This document shows, piece after piece, positions 1-11,539 of a stretch of 64,000 bases of DNA (its first letter is position 1; each line of letters opens with the position of its first letter). Both the position numbers and the translations under genes were made by a program. The notes beneath the pieces were generated by a model. It was not told the DNA's origin and did not search any database. It saw only the letters and a program-made list of their open reading frames with translations. This DNA comes from Gnetum montanum (Eukaryota > Streptophyta > Gnetopsida > Gnetales > Gnetaceae). The stretch is taken from assembly GCA_015680685.1 (NCBI GenBank), contig MNCI01030420.1, forward strand, positions 482,018-546,017. The letters are read 5' to 3'.

Positions 1-920
1 CACTGAGGTTGATAAGTCATTCATGTTATGCTAGTGGTAGGTCAACACCCAATTCACAGGCTATAGATAGTGTCTGGAGTTTTGTCTAAATTAGAAGTTT
101 CGATAGCTTGCCATACACTAACTCATAGGGAGAGTAACCTATAGGATGTTTCCAAGTGGATCGATAGGCCTAGAGGACATCATTAAGTTTGGTGCTCCAG
201 TCCCTCCTATATTTATTGATGGTTCGAGTCAGGATTTTAGTGATCTCCCTATTGGTGACTTTGGTCTGCCCGTTGGCTTGAGGGTGATAAGGTGTTGTAA
301 ATTTATGGGTAACCCCCAAGTGTTGCATGAGTTTATGAAAGGTGGTACCTGTGAAATGCCTTCCATTGTTTGAGATGAGTGCACGTGGCATTCCAAACCT
401 ATTTACGATTCGTTGTTGGACAAATCGTGCAGTGGTGTTTGAGGAAAAATTGATGACAATGGTTTCCTCTGTCCACTTTGTGCAGTAGTCCACAACGATG
501 ATGATATACACCTTCCCCTTAGATAGGGGTGTGATGGGACCCATGAAATCGATGCCCTAGATGTCAAAGGGCTCCAGTGGTTGGATCCACTATTGAGATC
601 CCTCCATTCATGCTGTCATCCCACCATCTCTCTGGCATTATTCATAGGAGCATATGAATCATTGTGCATCCCTAAAAATTGTAGGCTAGTAATATTCTGC
701 ATGTAGGATCTTTATGGTCGTGTGTCATCCAGCATAGTGGCCCCAACAAGGGCCCTCATGAGCATCCTGGAGGACGTGAAGTGTATCATCATTAGGGACA
801 CACCATCGAACTAGGCTATCTACACATACCTTATAAAGGTGGCCATTCATTTCCATGAAGCGCTTGGCCATATGGAGAAATTTATGTTTCTGCTGATGGT
901 CCCACTCCTTTGGCAATTCC
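1..920 (-). pseudogene. Element A integrase (zinc-binding, core, start of C-terminal region)
   Basis: Integrase inserts element cDNA into the chromosome. At 725-916 the minus strand encodes the end of the zinc-binding region (VLQDAHEG then GHY). The rve core at 170-544 has VDYCTKW for the first catalytic aspartate, HPQANGQ and then VTNREITK for the glutamate. The middle catalytic residue is lost: the family motif S-D-N-G reads SNNG, with an AAC codon on the minus strand at 368-370. Stops separate the zinc and core segments. The region is closely similar to element B's integrase at 28690-30065, and both carry the same Asp-to-Asn change. Confidence 0.88.
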
Positions 921-1039
921 TAAGTTATGAGATAGGTGAGGATGTGGCTGAACTGAGGTGATTCTTTGGGCACATGCAAAACGACCACTCCCATGAAGAG
1001 GAGTTCATCTGAAAATTGATTGGAGAGTGGCTCCTCCTC

Positions 1040-2760
1040 TTCTGCATTATGCCATCATAATCGAGACAAGTGGTTAGCGACCACATTCTCAGTTCCCTTC
1101 CAGTCTACCATACTGAGGTCAAATTCCTAAAAAATCACTAGCCATTGTATGATATGGGGGCTCACCATTGGTTTGTTTATCAAGAATCGGATGGCACTAT
1201 GGTTGGTATGCATAAACACCTTGTATTCAAGCACATAGTGTTAGAATTTTTCCAAGGCGAACACCACTACCATCAACTCTTTGTTGGTGATGGTGTAGTT
1301 AAGCTGAGCACCCACAATGCTACGGCTTGCACAGTGAATATAGTATGGACGTTTTTGATTGTCCCACTATGTAAGCATGGCTCCCAATGAATAGTTGGAT
1401 GCATCCATCATGATGTGAAAGGGTCTAGACAAATTAGGTGCTCATAGAACTAGAGTCTCTATGAGTTTTTGTTTAAGTGTTTGGAATGCAGATTCACATT
1501 TCTTGGTTCAGACGAACGGAGCATCTTTCTTCATGAGTTCCACCAACAGCTTGGCGATCTTCGAGAAATTTTCAATGAAGCGCCAGTAGTAAATAGTGTG
1601 GCCAAGGAATGACCAAACATCTTTGATAGTGCTTGGTTGCTAGGGGATTCCTTGGATTACCCTAATTTTTTTAGGATCCACGCTAATCCCTATTTGTGAA
1701 ATATGGTGCCCTAGCACAATGCCCTCTTTGACCATTAAGTGGCTTTTCTTCCAGTTGAGTCGTAGATTAGTTTCCACATATATTTTTAGAACTTTCTTAA
1801 GGCAGTCGAAGGCTTCATCAAACATGGCTCCATAGGTAGAGAATTCATCCATGAAGACTTCTACCAAATTGCCAATTTTTTGTCGGAAGATGCTGAGAAC
1901 AAGGCATTGGAAAGTGGTAGGCACATTACACAGGCCAAAGGGTATCTTTTTCTATGCGAAAGTCCCCCAAGGACTCATGAAGGTTTTCTTGGCCTGGTTT
2001 TCTAGCACAATTTGGATTTGGCTATATCCACTATAACCATCCAAAAATCTATAATAACAATGCCCTGCAATGGTATCCAACACTTGATCCACAAATGGAA
2101 GCGGGAAGTGATCTTTGAAGGTAGCCATGTTGAGTAATCAGAAATCTATATAGACCCTCCATTTGCCACCATTCTTTGGCACAATAATGAGTTGGCTAAC
2201 CCATTCACTATATACAATAGAGTAGATGAACATTGCTTTTAGAAACTACTCGATTTCATTTTTGAAGACCTGCTTCAATTTGGGGTTCAATCGGCTTTGT
2301 GCCTATCGTCGTGGCTTCATGGAGGGGTTAATATAAATTCGTTGTTGGCAAACCCTGGGATCAACTCCTATTAATTCAAGATATGACCATGCAAAAGCAA
2401 CTTCCCATTTCTTCACCACCTTCAGCAACTTCTTCTTTTGTTCAGGAGCAAAGGTGGCATTGATAATCACTAGTTTTCCATTCTACGAAAATGCATATTC
2501 TAAGTGGGTCGGTAAGGGTTTGAGTTCCAAGGGCTCTTGTTTAAAACTCTCATGGATTTGCAACTTTCCCCAATCATCATAGTCATTAACAGTGGATACT
2601 TGTTGATGAACCTCTTCCAGTTCATCCATGCATTCTAAGTAGGCATGTACAAGCCCCTCAGATGGTTTCATGCACAAAGTGCTACTAGTGGGATCAACGG
2701 TCAACCACTAGGTGCCTTCTTGATTTGTGATTGTTACGTAGTAGCATTGTTGAACTTGCA
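1040..2760 (-). pseudogene. Element A reverse transcriptase and RNase H
   Basis: Minus-strand translation shows a Ty3/gypsy RT: FAWSY and YINPSMKP at the N-terminal side (near 2300-2480), PATFQCLVLSIF-like palm sequence around 1900, then FMDEFSTYG where the family has a metal-binding D-D pair, so the second aspartate is Glu here. VLGHHISQIGI and a connection region follow. The RNase H part (about 1060-1440) shows MDASNYSLGA and HTNHSAIRFL. The segment 2483-2704 is the acidic linker between protease and RT, also present in element B. Frames shift several times and stops are frequent, so it cannot be active. Confidence 0.88.
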
Positions 2761-2815
2761 ATTCCTCAGTACACTGATTGCATGCTTGAATAGATGTATG
2801 CATAGCGAACCATAG

Positions 2816-3330
2816 CTACTTCACATAGTTGCACCCAGATTCACTATACGCGATGCATGGAACACGCTTCTTCTTGATCTTTCCAAAAGGATTTTCCTTT
2901 GATATTTCAAGGAAAAGATCTCGGAGCCCTAATCTTGCATCCACCATGCTTAGCCAGGCTCTTCCCATTATGATTGGGAAGTTCCTCTTGTAATTCTCAA
3001 CATGGATGACGAGGAAGTCAGTAGGATAGGACCACCCGCAAACAGTGGTCAGAATATCCTCCACCAATCCCAAGGGAACAGTAATGGATTAGTCTACCAA
3101 CTCAAGCTGAATGTTACTCTTCTTGAACAAGGGAAGGCTCGAAGTCTTGTACATGTCATGTGAAATCAAGTTGACTCCCGACCCCGAATCTAGAAGAGCT
3201 TTACATGGATCATTTCCTACCACATGAAGATAGATGAGGGGGCTTCCTGGATCAGTCAATTTCTAGGGAAGATGACCTACCTTTATCCAGTCGATCATGT
3301 CATGTGTTAGCATGATCATTTGTACATTGG
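2816..3330 (-). pseudogene. Element A aspartic protease
   Basis: Retropepsin-like protease that would cleave the Gag-Pol polyprotein. The minus strand reads SGSGVNLISHDMYK near 3150-3200, the DSG-type active site with its flanking hydrophobic residues, then VEDILTTVCGWSYPTDFLVIHVE and IIMGRAWLSMVDA, the second conserved block. It matches element B's copy at 9600-10148 nearly residue for residue. A stop interrupts the frame between the two motifs near 3090. It lies between gag and the RT linker, as expected. Confidence 0.82.
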
Positions 3331-3479
3331 AGGGTGTTTGGTTTGAAGGCTACTCGAAGAGTGGAATAGTGGAGGTGATTTAAGGTTCAGAGGCACTAGC
3401 CACAAGTGTATGTGAGGGTATGCTTAGGTTGTTGGGCCAAAAAAAGGGATGTTTCCATGGCTTCACTTCTGGTCCACTT

Positions 3480-5790
3480 GGCTAAGGAGCTGGTTGTAGG
3501 TTAATAGCCCTCATAGCATTATGTTTCTATTGTTGTGGTGGTATTTTCCCTTTCCTAGGTGGCGCAGGTGGTTGCTGAGTATGGTGCTACTGAGTAGGGA
3601 TGGTAGGAGAAGGTGATGGAGGATAGTAGAGATGTGGGCCTTCCCCCCTAGGTGATAGAGACTATGATCGAAAATATTCTGGGGAGTGGCAATAATTCTG
3701 AAAGGTTGTGTGACTAGAAGAGTCCTACGGGGAGACTTGCTTCTAAATGTAGTACCCATAGGTATCTAGCTATCGATAAGGGTACTGCTGCCTTGGAGGT
3801 GGCATCTCCCACACTTGTGGGTGATGCCATTGCTGAAAGTATTCATAAATTTGTGGTGGTGCTACACTTGGATAATATCCTTGCTCTTGGTGGAACTTCC
3901 TGGGATTGCATTTTGGGTAAGACAACCTACGGGGTGTTTGCCTCTTTGCCAAGCGAGGATTCAATGCATACAACTCAGACTCTTGTAGATGTCAAACCAT
4001 GGAACAACACCCCTTAGGATGTTTGTATTATCATATGTCACATTCATCATCTTCCTTTGTATTAGATTCTACAACCTGTTCTTTCATAGCAACTTTGCCC
4101 TTACCCTTATGATAGGCACGTTTAGCTTCCTTCTTCCTACGCCGATCACGATCATTACCTTGCTCTCTGGACTCCTTTGTGATTTTCACAACACTTTGAA
4201 TTTTTTTGTCAAAAGAGTCCCACATCTTGTCAACCTTTGCCGATATTTCAAAAACAAATTTATGTAGGGGCAAGTTTTTTCGATCCACCACTGCATCCAG
4301 TGGTGATTCCTCCTCACAAAATCGGACCTTCCTCTTTCTGATGGAGGGATCTTGATTAAACTCCTCTACACTCTCCTTCTTTCTAAGTTCCCCCTCTTCT
4401 TTGATCACTTGATCAATTAAGCACTGTAGTTGATGGGCTCTTAGTTTTGATAGTCATCCTTGGGCGTACATGCCAAGGGTCTTTCTAGTTTCAAAGCAAA
4501 GCCCATCAATGATATGGTGAACCTGTGCCCACTGAGAGTAGCCATGACTAGGGCATCAATGTAATAGTGAGTAGTATCTGCTCATGGCTGCATCCAAGAG
4601 TTCATGAACACCTTGCTTCCACCCTTGGATTTGGTGTCTTAGGTTAGCCACTCTAGATTAGGTTTGATACTTATTGTTGAAGATCTCCAGCATCGCACTC
4701 CATCTCTTGATTGATTCCAACTCCAAATACTGGTACCAGCTTTCTGCTTCTTTGATGAGTGTGTGAGGGAATAGCTTAATTTTTTTTCCAATCATTATTG
4801 ATGTTTTGCAGGGTGCAAGCATCATGAAATGCTTATAGGTAAGTTTGTGGATCACAATTATATCCCCCTTCAAATTTAGCAATGTTGTTCATCTCAATGC
4901 GCTTGATTCGACTATCTTTCAAGTGCCTATTGGGTATCTGAACTACCTTGGCAATATAGAGTATGCTTCGAGTAGCCAACAATGGTTCATCCGAGTCATA
5001 GTCCTACTAAAGGCCATGATGTCTATGATGATTTAGGCTACCTCTCCTTTCATGATGGTGAGCCTTGCGCGATTGGTCACGCCCTTCCTCACGTTGTTCC
5101 CTTTGGTCCTTACGAACACCATCACCTCACTCCTTTCTACCATGGTTACGATCAAAGTTTAAACTAGATGAAGGTAGAGGGAAGTGAGAGGATGGAGAAG
5201 AGGGAGAGGAATCATCATCGCCCCAGTTTTGATCTCCCCCTCTACTCTAATGACATCCTCGATCTTCGTACCCATCTTTACTTGTGTCATGACCTCTCCT
5301 GCATGATCCTTCATCCTCCTAGGGGTCTTGGTCACTTGATTGCTTTTCCTAAATGATGGACGAAATGATATGATGCCCCAGAGGAAGTTCAGCCAAATGG
5401 GAATAATGAAAGATAGGTTCCCCATCATTCTACAACCCTTGCAAGAATAAGGGGTTACTGAACTATTTCCCCTTCATGTTTTCGTACCATTCTACCTATT
5501 GCTGGTCTTGTACACATTGATCCTCAGTGGGACAATAGTCTTGATCACCATGGTCCTCGATGATGTACTCCACACCATAGTCCTGAATACCTAGTTTGGC
5601 AAGATTATGAAATAGCATTCCAGGAGAAGATCGGTCAGGCGGTAGTATGATGTTGCCTTCCAGTGCATATGCTCATCCTAGTATAGGATGAAGGTGAAAT
5701 CAGGGACATATTCATCTAAATGCATGTATACCACCCTACATTCTTGTGGCACCGGTGGGTTGGATCCATCTCGCTTGTGAGAAGAAAAAA
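3480..5790 (-). pseudogene. Element A gag
   Basis: Nucleocapsid/capsid precursor. The core Retrotrans_gag signature is at 4658-4882 on the minus strand (KLFPHTLIKEAESWYQYLE, then SIKRW and FNNKYQT). Downstream is a basic Lys/Glu-rich segment (4031-4408), then a Gln/Pro/Tyr-rich tail (3770-3973; APPQIYEYFQQWHHPQ). The N-terminal region near 5640-5790 matches the gag starts of B and F, but the ATG those copies use is not present. Many stops and frame changes break it. The Gln codons of the 3770-3973 tail are useful for comparison: several are stops in element B. Confidence 0.85.
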
Positions 5791-5936
5791 TTTTAGATGT
5801 TAGATAATCCACTGATTAGTGTACCTTACTTATTACTTAGTCCACCTAGCATGCATAGATTTTACTATCTTGGGTCCGTTCCAATGATGTGAATGATAAT
5901 TTTTCTAAAGTTAGATGGTGCATGTAAGACTAACAA

Positions 5937-5954
5937 TCCCCAGAAATAATGCCA
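5937..5954 (-). other. Element A primer-binding site (degenerate)
   Basis: The minus strand directly after the LTR terminus reads TGGCATTATTTCTGGGG. This aligns with TGGCATCGTTGCCTAGG in element B and with the Athila-type PBS TGGCGCCGTTGCCGGGG known from that lineage. Position and TGG start support the call; the inner bases are decayed. Confidence 0.7.
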
Positions 5955-6096
5955 TGATGAGCAGTTAGGCACCCTTATGCCCAACCATGCGAATCACGGG
6001 CATTCACACATGACTTGGTCAAATTCTGTAGACTATAAGCACTTTGCATGCACCAGAACCTAACCAACAAAACCTTGTGTTAGAATAGTTGATGTC
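5955..6096 (-). repeat. Element A 5' LTR, inner part
   Basis: Reverse-complemented, this stretch matches the last part of element B's LTR (for example AAGTGCTTATAGTCTACA and GTATGGTTGGGCATA-like text) and ends in CTCATCA directly before the PBS. It is interrupted at 6096 by element B and continues at 56051. Confidence 0.85.
6092..6096. other. Target-site duplication of element B, left copy
   Basis: ATGTC precedes the TGATGAAG terminus of B. The right copy at 56051-56055 is GTGTC, one mismatch. Removing B joins the two halves of A's LTR in register with the homologous LTR of B. Confidence 0.8.
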
Positions 6097-6991
6097 TGAT
6101 GAAGTTTCATTGGTTGATGCATTTACTAGGCCACGTATATGGAGTCTCGTATACACGCCTGCATCGATGCGGCCCCATATATGCGGCCTCGTCGACGCAT
6201 CCTTCCATGCATCAATGTGGCCCTGTTTACGCAACACCTATTTTGGCCTATAAATAAGTGGGCTCCCGTCACACTTCTTTATCCTTTTGTCAGTTGTAGT
6301 GAAGCTCTTGTAGTTTGTTCTCGTGAGAGTTAGAATATTTTCCAAGTGCCTGCAGTAGGTGTAAGAAAAGTGATCGACTCTTTATTCGAGCGTTGATGTA
6401 TCTGAGCCCATTTGCATGAATGGCAATAAAGATGAACTCTTCAAGCATTCCTTGCAGCATTAAACTATTTAATGCATTAAATAGTTTAATATGTTTATGC
6501 TTTGATAATTGCTTAAGTTTCTGTTATTTTTATTTTAATTGCTATCACTTTCTATTAGTTCATAAAAACCATAAGTACGACCATCTCGAACGTAAACCCA
6601 ACACTTGGTATCCCAATGATGCTTAATGTCTGGTAACCTAGTAGTGTTTAGGGGATGCTCAGAACATGTCCAAAAGATGGGATTGAATAGTAGTTAAGAT
6701 ATAGATTAAGATAATCATAGTTTACTTAATATTCTAGCCTTAGTTTCCAAGATAGTTAGACACTAAAAGATAAGTAAAAAGCTATAAAAATCATTAGCCT
6801 TAATCTCACTTAACCATCGCAAATAGAACATCACAAGTAAGGTTAGGAGGATAATGACCATTCTAACCCAAGGTCTCGCTTGTTAGGGTATGGTGTATGT
6901 TAAGTGCTTATAGTCTACAAAATTTGACCGAGTCACGTGTGAATGCCTATGATTCGTATGGTTGGGCATAGCAGTACCTAGCCACTCATCA
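6097..6991 (+). repeat. Element B 5' LTR
   Basis: An 895-bp long terminal repeat with inverted ends TGATGA...TCATCA. It supplies promoter and polyadenylation signals. It contains GC-rich patches with TATATGCGGCC-like text (6120-6235), a TATA box at 6249-6256 and several AATAAAG-like strings. It matches the split 3' copy at 35189-35996 plus 55946-56050, and more weakly the LTRs of A and F. Confidence 0.93.
6249..6256 (+). promoter_or_regulatory. TATA box of element B 5' LTR
   Basis: TATAAATA, preceded by GGCC and followed by AGTGGGCTCCC. The same word occurs at the same LTR position at 35341-35348 and, inverted, in A at 56673-56680. That conservation in three LTRs supports promoter use. Confidence 0.75.
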
Positions 6992-6992
6992 T

Positions 6993-7010
6993 TGGCATCG
7001 TTGCCTAGGA
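6993..7010 (+). other. Element B primer-binding site
   Basis: TGGCATCGTTGCCTAGGA begins one base after the LTR end. It resembles the Athila-lineage PBS TGGCGCCGTTGCCGGGGA with CpG-to-TpG/CpA-type changes. Confidence 0.8.
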
Positions 7011-7158
7011 CTATTAGTCTTACATGCATCATCTAACCTTAGCGACCTTAGCATTCAAGTCGTTGGAACGGACCTAGGATAGCAAAATTTACGCATGCTA
7101 GGCGGATTAAAGTAAAAAAGTAAGGGACATCGATAAAATGGACCATCTAACGTCCAAC

Positions 7159-9470
7159 ATGTCTTCTCACAGGACAGATGCATCCAACCCACCAGTGCTG
7201 CAAAAATGTCAGGTGGTATACAAACATGCCGATGATTATGTTCCTAACTTCACCTTCATCCTACATTAGAATGAACATCTACGATGGCGGGACATGGAAG
7301 GCAACATCGCGCTACCACCCAACCAATCAATTCTTGGAATGTTGTTCCATAATCTTGCTAGATTAGGAATCCAAGACTGTGGTGTGGAGTATGTCATGGA
7401 GGACCATGACTACTGGGACTATCGTCCCACTGAGGCACAATGAGCACGAGATCAGCAGTAGGCAGAACAATACGAACACATGAAGGGAAAACAGTTCAAT
7501 AACTCCTTATTCTTGCAAGGGCTACAAGATGATGGGGAACCTATCTTTCATGATTCTCATTTAGCTGAACTTTCTCTAGGGTAGCACATCATTCAGTCCA
7601 TCATCCAGAATAAACCACCAAGTCACTAAGATCCCCAAGGGGATGGAAGGTCACGTGGGAGAAGCCATAGTTTGGGAAAGGATGGGCAGGATGATCAAGG
7701 CCATCATCAGACCAGAGGGGGAGATCGACACCGGAGCAGTGGTGACTCCTCTCCTTCTTCTCCATCCTCTCACTCCCCTCTACCATCACCTAGTTTAGAT
7801 TCTAATCATAACCATGGTAGAAAGGATCAAGGAGATGGTGGTCGTAATGACCGAAGGAACCTTCGTGGGGAAATGCATGACCAATCACGCAGGGCTTACC
7901 ATCATGAAAGGAGGAGGAGCTGAAATTGTAATAGACACTATGGTGCTCAGCAGGACTATGACTTAGATGAGCCATTGTTGGCTACTCGGAGCATGCTCCA
8001 CATATCCGATGTAGTGCAGATTCCCAACAGGCACATGAAAGACAACTGGATCAAAAGAATAGACATGAACAATATTCCCAAATTCGAATGGGGATACAAT
8101 TGTGATCCGCAGACTTACTTGCAAGTGTTCCATGACTCTTTCATGCTCCAGAACATTGACAATGATTGGCAAAAGCTCAAGCTATTCCCTCACATACTCA
8201 TCAAGGAAGCAGAGAGTTGGTACGAGTCCTTGGAATTGGAATCAATCAGAAGATGGAGTACGATGCTTGAAATCTTTAATGACAAGTATCAAACATACTC
8301 TAGAGTGGAAAACCTGAGATGTTAGATCCAAGGGTGGAAATAGGGTAATCATGAACCCTTGGATGTGGCCATGAGTAGATATTATTCACTACTACACCGA
8401 TGCCCTGGTCATGGATACTCTTAGTGAGCACAGCTTCACCATATCATTGATGGGATCTGCTTTGAAACTAGAAAGACCCTTGGTGTGTATGCCCAGGGAT
8501 GATTATCAGAATTAAAGACCCATTAACTGTAGCACGTCATTGAGCAAGTGGCAAATGAAGAGGGGGAGTTGAAAAAGAAGGAGAGTGCAGAGGTCTGATT
8601 TTGCGACAAGGAGGAGGAATCACTATTGGAAGCAACAATGAATAGGAAAATCTTGCCCTTGCAGAAATTTGGATTTGAAATTTTGGCAAAGGTTGACAAG
8701 ATGTGGGACTCTCTGGACAAGAAATTCCAAAGTGTGCTAAAAATTCTAGAAGATTCCAAAGAGCAAAGTAGTAATCACGATCGGCATAGGAAGAAGGAAG
8801 CTGAACATGCCCAACATAAAGGTAAGGGTAAAGTGGTTGTAGCAGAATTGGTTGCAAACTTTGACATGGAGGAGGATGATGAATGTGGCATATTCCAATA
8901 TGAACATCCTAAGGGATGTTGTCTTGTGGTGTCACATCTCCAAGAGTCTGGGGTGTATGCATTGAATCCTCACCTGGCGAAGAGGCAAACACCCCAAAGG
9001 TTGCCTTACCCATAAGGCAACCTAAGGCAGTTCCACCAGCAGTAAGGGTATTATCCAAGTGGAGCACCACCACAACCGTATGAATACTTCCAATAGTGGT
9101 AGCACCCACAAGTGTGGCAGATGCCACCTTCAAGGCAGTAGTACCCTTATCGATAGCCAGATCCTTACGGGTACTACATTTAGCAACCGGTCTCCTTGCA
9201 GGACTCTTCCAGTCATGCCACTTTTTAGAACTACTATCACCCCATAAATACTTCCATCCACAATCTCCATCACTTAGGGGAAAAGCCCACATCTGTACTA
9301 TCCTCTGTCACCTTCTCTTCCCGCTCCTTCTCCACAACATCCCACTCAACTACCACCTGCTCCACCTATGCGGGAGGAGATATCGCCATAGCCATAGTAA
9401 TGCAATGCTACAAGGGCTATCAACCTACAACTGGCTTCTTAGCCAAGTGGACTAGAACCTAAGCCACAAA
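7159..9470 (+). pseudogene. Element B gag, frame preserved but studded with nonsense codons
   Basis: Translation from the ATG at 7159 stays in one reading frame to at least 9015 (about 620 codons) without any net frameshift, yet has about fourteen in-frame stops. The order is an N-terminal region shared with F, a His/Arg/Ser-rich stretch (7672-7923), the Retrotrans_gag core (7975-8325; LFPHILIKEAESWYESLELE, SIRRWSTMLEIF), a basic coiled segment (8626-8900) and a Gln/Pro/Tyr-rich tail. Many stops lie where C-to-T change of CAG, CAA or CGA explains them. In the tail, element A has Gln (YFQQWHHPQ) where B has TAG (near 9090-9100). Confidence 0.88.
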
Positions 9471-9599
9471 AACATCCTTTCTTCCTACCCAACAATTTGA
9501 ACATACCCTCACATACACCTATGGAAAGTGCCTCTGAACCACAAAGCGCCTCCGCCATTCCATCACCTAAGCAGCCTTCAAACCAAATGGCCTCCAATG

Positions 9600-10148
9600 T
9601 ATAGACAATCATGCTTACACATGCAGTGATCGATTGGATAAAAATAGGGCATCTTCCACAAAAATTAACTGATCTAGGAAGTCCCCCTCATCTATCTCCA
9701 GGTGGCAGGGAATGAGCATGTAAAGCTCTTCTGGACTCAGGGTCAAGAGTCAATTTGATCTCTCATGACATGTATAAGAATTAGAACATGCCCCCGTTAA
9801 AGAAAAGAAACATTTGGCTTGAATTGGCAAACCAATCCATCACTATTCTCTTAGTATTGGTAGAAGACATTGTGACCATTGTTTGTGGGTGGTCTTATCT
9901 TACTAATTTCCTTGTCATCCATGTGGAGAATTGCAAGGGAAACTTCCTAATCATAATGGGAAGAGCTTGGCTGAGCATGGTGGATGCATGACTTGTACTC
10001 TATGATCTTTCCCTTGAAATTTCAAAGGAAAACCCTTTTGGAAAGATTGAGAAGAAGCGTGTTTCATTCATCGTGTATAGTGACTCAAGGTGAAACTGTG
10101 TGCAGAAGTTATGGTCTGCTAAGCGGACATCCATTCAAGCATGTAGTC
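9600..10148 (+). pseudogene. Element B aspartic protease
   Basis: Plus-strand reading gives LLDSGSRVNLISHDMYK at about 9725-9780, the DSG active site of retropepsins, then VEDIVTIVCGWSYLTNFLV and IIMGRAWLSMVDA (9840-9990). Stops and one frame change are present. The reading continues toward the RT linker but is cut by the insertion of element C just after 10148. The homologous text resumes at 26925. Confidence 0.83.
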
Positions 10149-10153
10149 GGTGT
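10149..10153. other. Target-site duplication of element C, left copy
   Basis: GGTGT directly precedes the LTR terminus TGTAATGA. An identical GGTGT follows the other LTR at 26920-26924. Confidence 0.9.
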
Positions 10154-11526
10154 TGTAATGATAGAAAAAATTGGTTGCTGGAAACATCGAGAGGATTTTA
10201 GTATGCACCGTTTCAACCCCGAATCCGTGTGAGGGCTATGCTAGAGAAAAAAAATCTGAGGTGCCCTGAACGATCTTGTCGATCAAACAGGAACTTACTT
10301 GGTCAGTAAATTTATTAACGATCTTATAACGAGCTGACGATTTGATATGAGAACGTAATACCAAATGACAAGAAAACAAGATCTACTCCAAGATTAGATC
10401 CTAAAGGCAATGAAAATGATGTAAATGATGTAAACTATGCAAAATGACTATAAAGATCAATGTAAATAGGATGCAATGAATTGAATTTAGAAAATGCATG
10501 ATCCCGAGATCTGGGATCTATCCTATGGACAAATATGATGAATACAACAGGATTTGTGAGTGGACTCTGGTTTGGATGAAGTATCCGCCACCAACAAGAA
10601 GCTATTTAGAGATTAAAAAAGCAATGGGTCAATCTACCTTGTTCACTAGCCAATCTAGGAGCAAGGGAGTTAGGCTCAAAGCAAAATGTTCGCTAGCTTA
10701 CAATCTTTGACCAAAAAGCTTCTCTCTATCACTGTCGATGCTTTTGCCAACTTTCGTCAACTGCCTCAAATTTTTTAACCTCTTTCTTTTGTTGCCAACT
10801 CTTTTTGTTTTCTTGCCAACCAGCCAACAAAATCCACCAACCAATCGATCATCCAACCAACCTTTGAGCATTGTCCACCAGGGCATTTATAGGATTAGGG
10901 TTAGGAGAAGAACGTGGTTTAGATGATGCGTGTCCTGGACCCACAGAATGTCGTTGACCTACCATGCTACAGCTGAAGCTTGTGACATTATGCTATGCTA
11001 CGCTCTGAAGCATAACATAGCATAACCACCCTTAAAAGAGATAAATTTTAACCTTGTCCTTCATGTTGAAGGATTTCAAGATCTTCAGTGGACTGTCCCA
11101 TGGCTATGCTACGATACGATGGGAAGCGTATTGTGGCGTAATGACTGCTATTATTTGAACTTTGTTATCCCTTGTTTTTGTGGCTATATCAACTACACTA
11201 CTTGCATTACGCTACACTACACTACATAGCATAATGTGGCGTATCACGCAAAAAAGTTAAGATTTTGAAACATTGTTAACTTGCAATGTTGAAGTGTTGT
11301 CACCATGCATCCCTTGTTTTGTTCTTCCTTTTTGAAGTCTACTACACTAAGCTACGTAGCATAGTGTAGCAAGCCCTTAGCCAAAACAAAGAAAACTTGC
11401 TGAGATGTGCAACTATTTTCGGTGCTTCCATTGCTCGGATGTCTTGACGTTGCACTTGTGAAAATCCTTGCCTAAACTTCGAGACTTTCCTGAATCATCG
11501 AGGTCTCAAAATTTCACAGTGTTTCA
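10154..11526 (-). repeat. Element C 3' LTR (left copy)
   Basis: A 1373-bp LTR with plus-strand ends TGTAATG...GTGTTTCA, pairing with 25579-26919. A TATA-type word is at 10884-10891 (minus TATAAATG). Rich in GCTATGCTA/TAGCATAGC words in both orientations, including a perfect 10-bp inverted repeat TTATGCTATG (10988-10997) / CATAGCATAA (11016-11025). Confidence 0.93.
10884..10891 (-). promoter_or_regulatory. TATA-like box of element C LTR
   Basis: Minus-strand TATAAATG at the position of the TATAAATA found in element D LTRs (36665-36672 and 54985-54992). The right LTR of C has a decayed version near 26300. Confidence 0.6.
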
Positions 11527-11539
11527 ATGGCCCCTCTTT
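11527..11539 (-). other. Element C polypurine tract
   Basis: Minus strand AAAGAGGGGCCAT abuts the 3' LTR start TGAAACAC. Element D has the equivalent AAAGAGGGGCCAA at 37614-37626. Such purine runs prime plus-strand cDNA synthesis. Confidence 0.85.

Larger units (their letters stand above)
1..6096 (-). mobile_element. Element A, Athila-like Ty3/gypsy retrotransposon, 5' two thirds
   Basis: Read on the minus strand the order is 5' LTR end, primer-binding site, gag, protease, RT, RNase H, integrase, the Ty3/gypsy order. The left window edge cuts the element inside the integrase C-terminal region, so the 3' LTR is not visible. Its 5' LTR is split by element B: 142 bp lie here (5955-6096) and the other 705 bp at 56051-56755. 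The PBS type and the close similarity to element B place it in the Athila-like lineage; the lineage name is inferred from memory of that group. All ORFs carry stops. Confidence 0.9.

Noticed and set aside
7159-9015. In-frame stops as possible recoding or readthrough
   Set aside because: About fourteen stops of all three types occur at positions explained by C-to-T decay, and the RT, protease and integrase of the same element are also broken.
8909-9292. 127-codon open frame on the minus strand
   Set aside because: It lies opposite the Gln/Pro-rich gag tail of B and is a composition shadow. No counterpart is conserved in A in a way that suggests coding.
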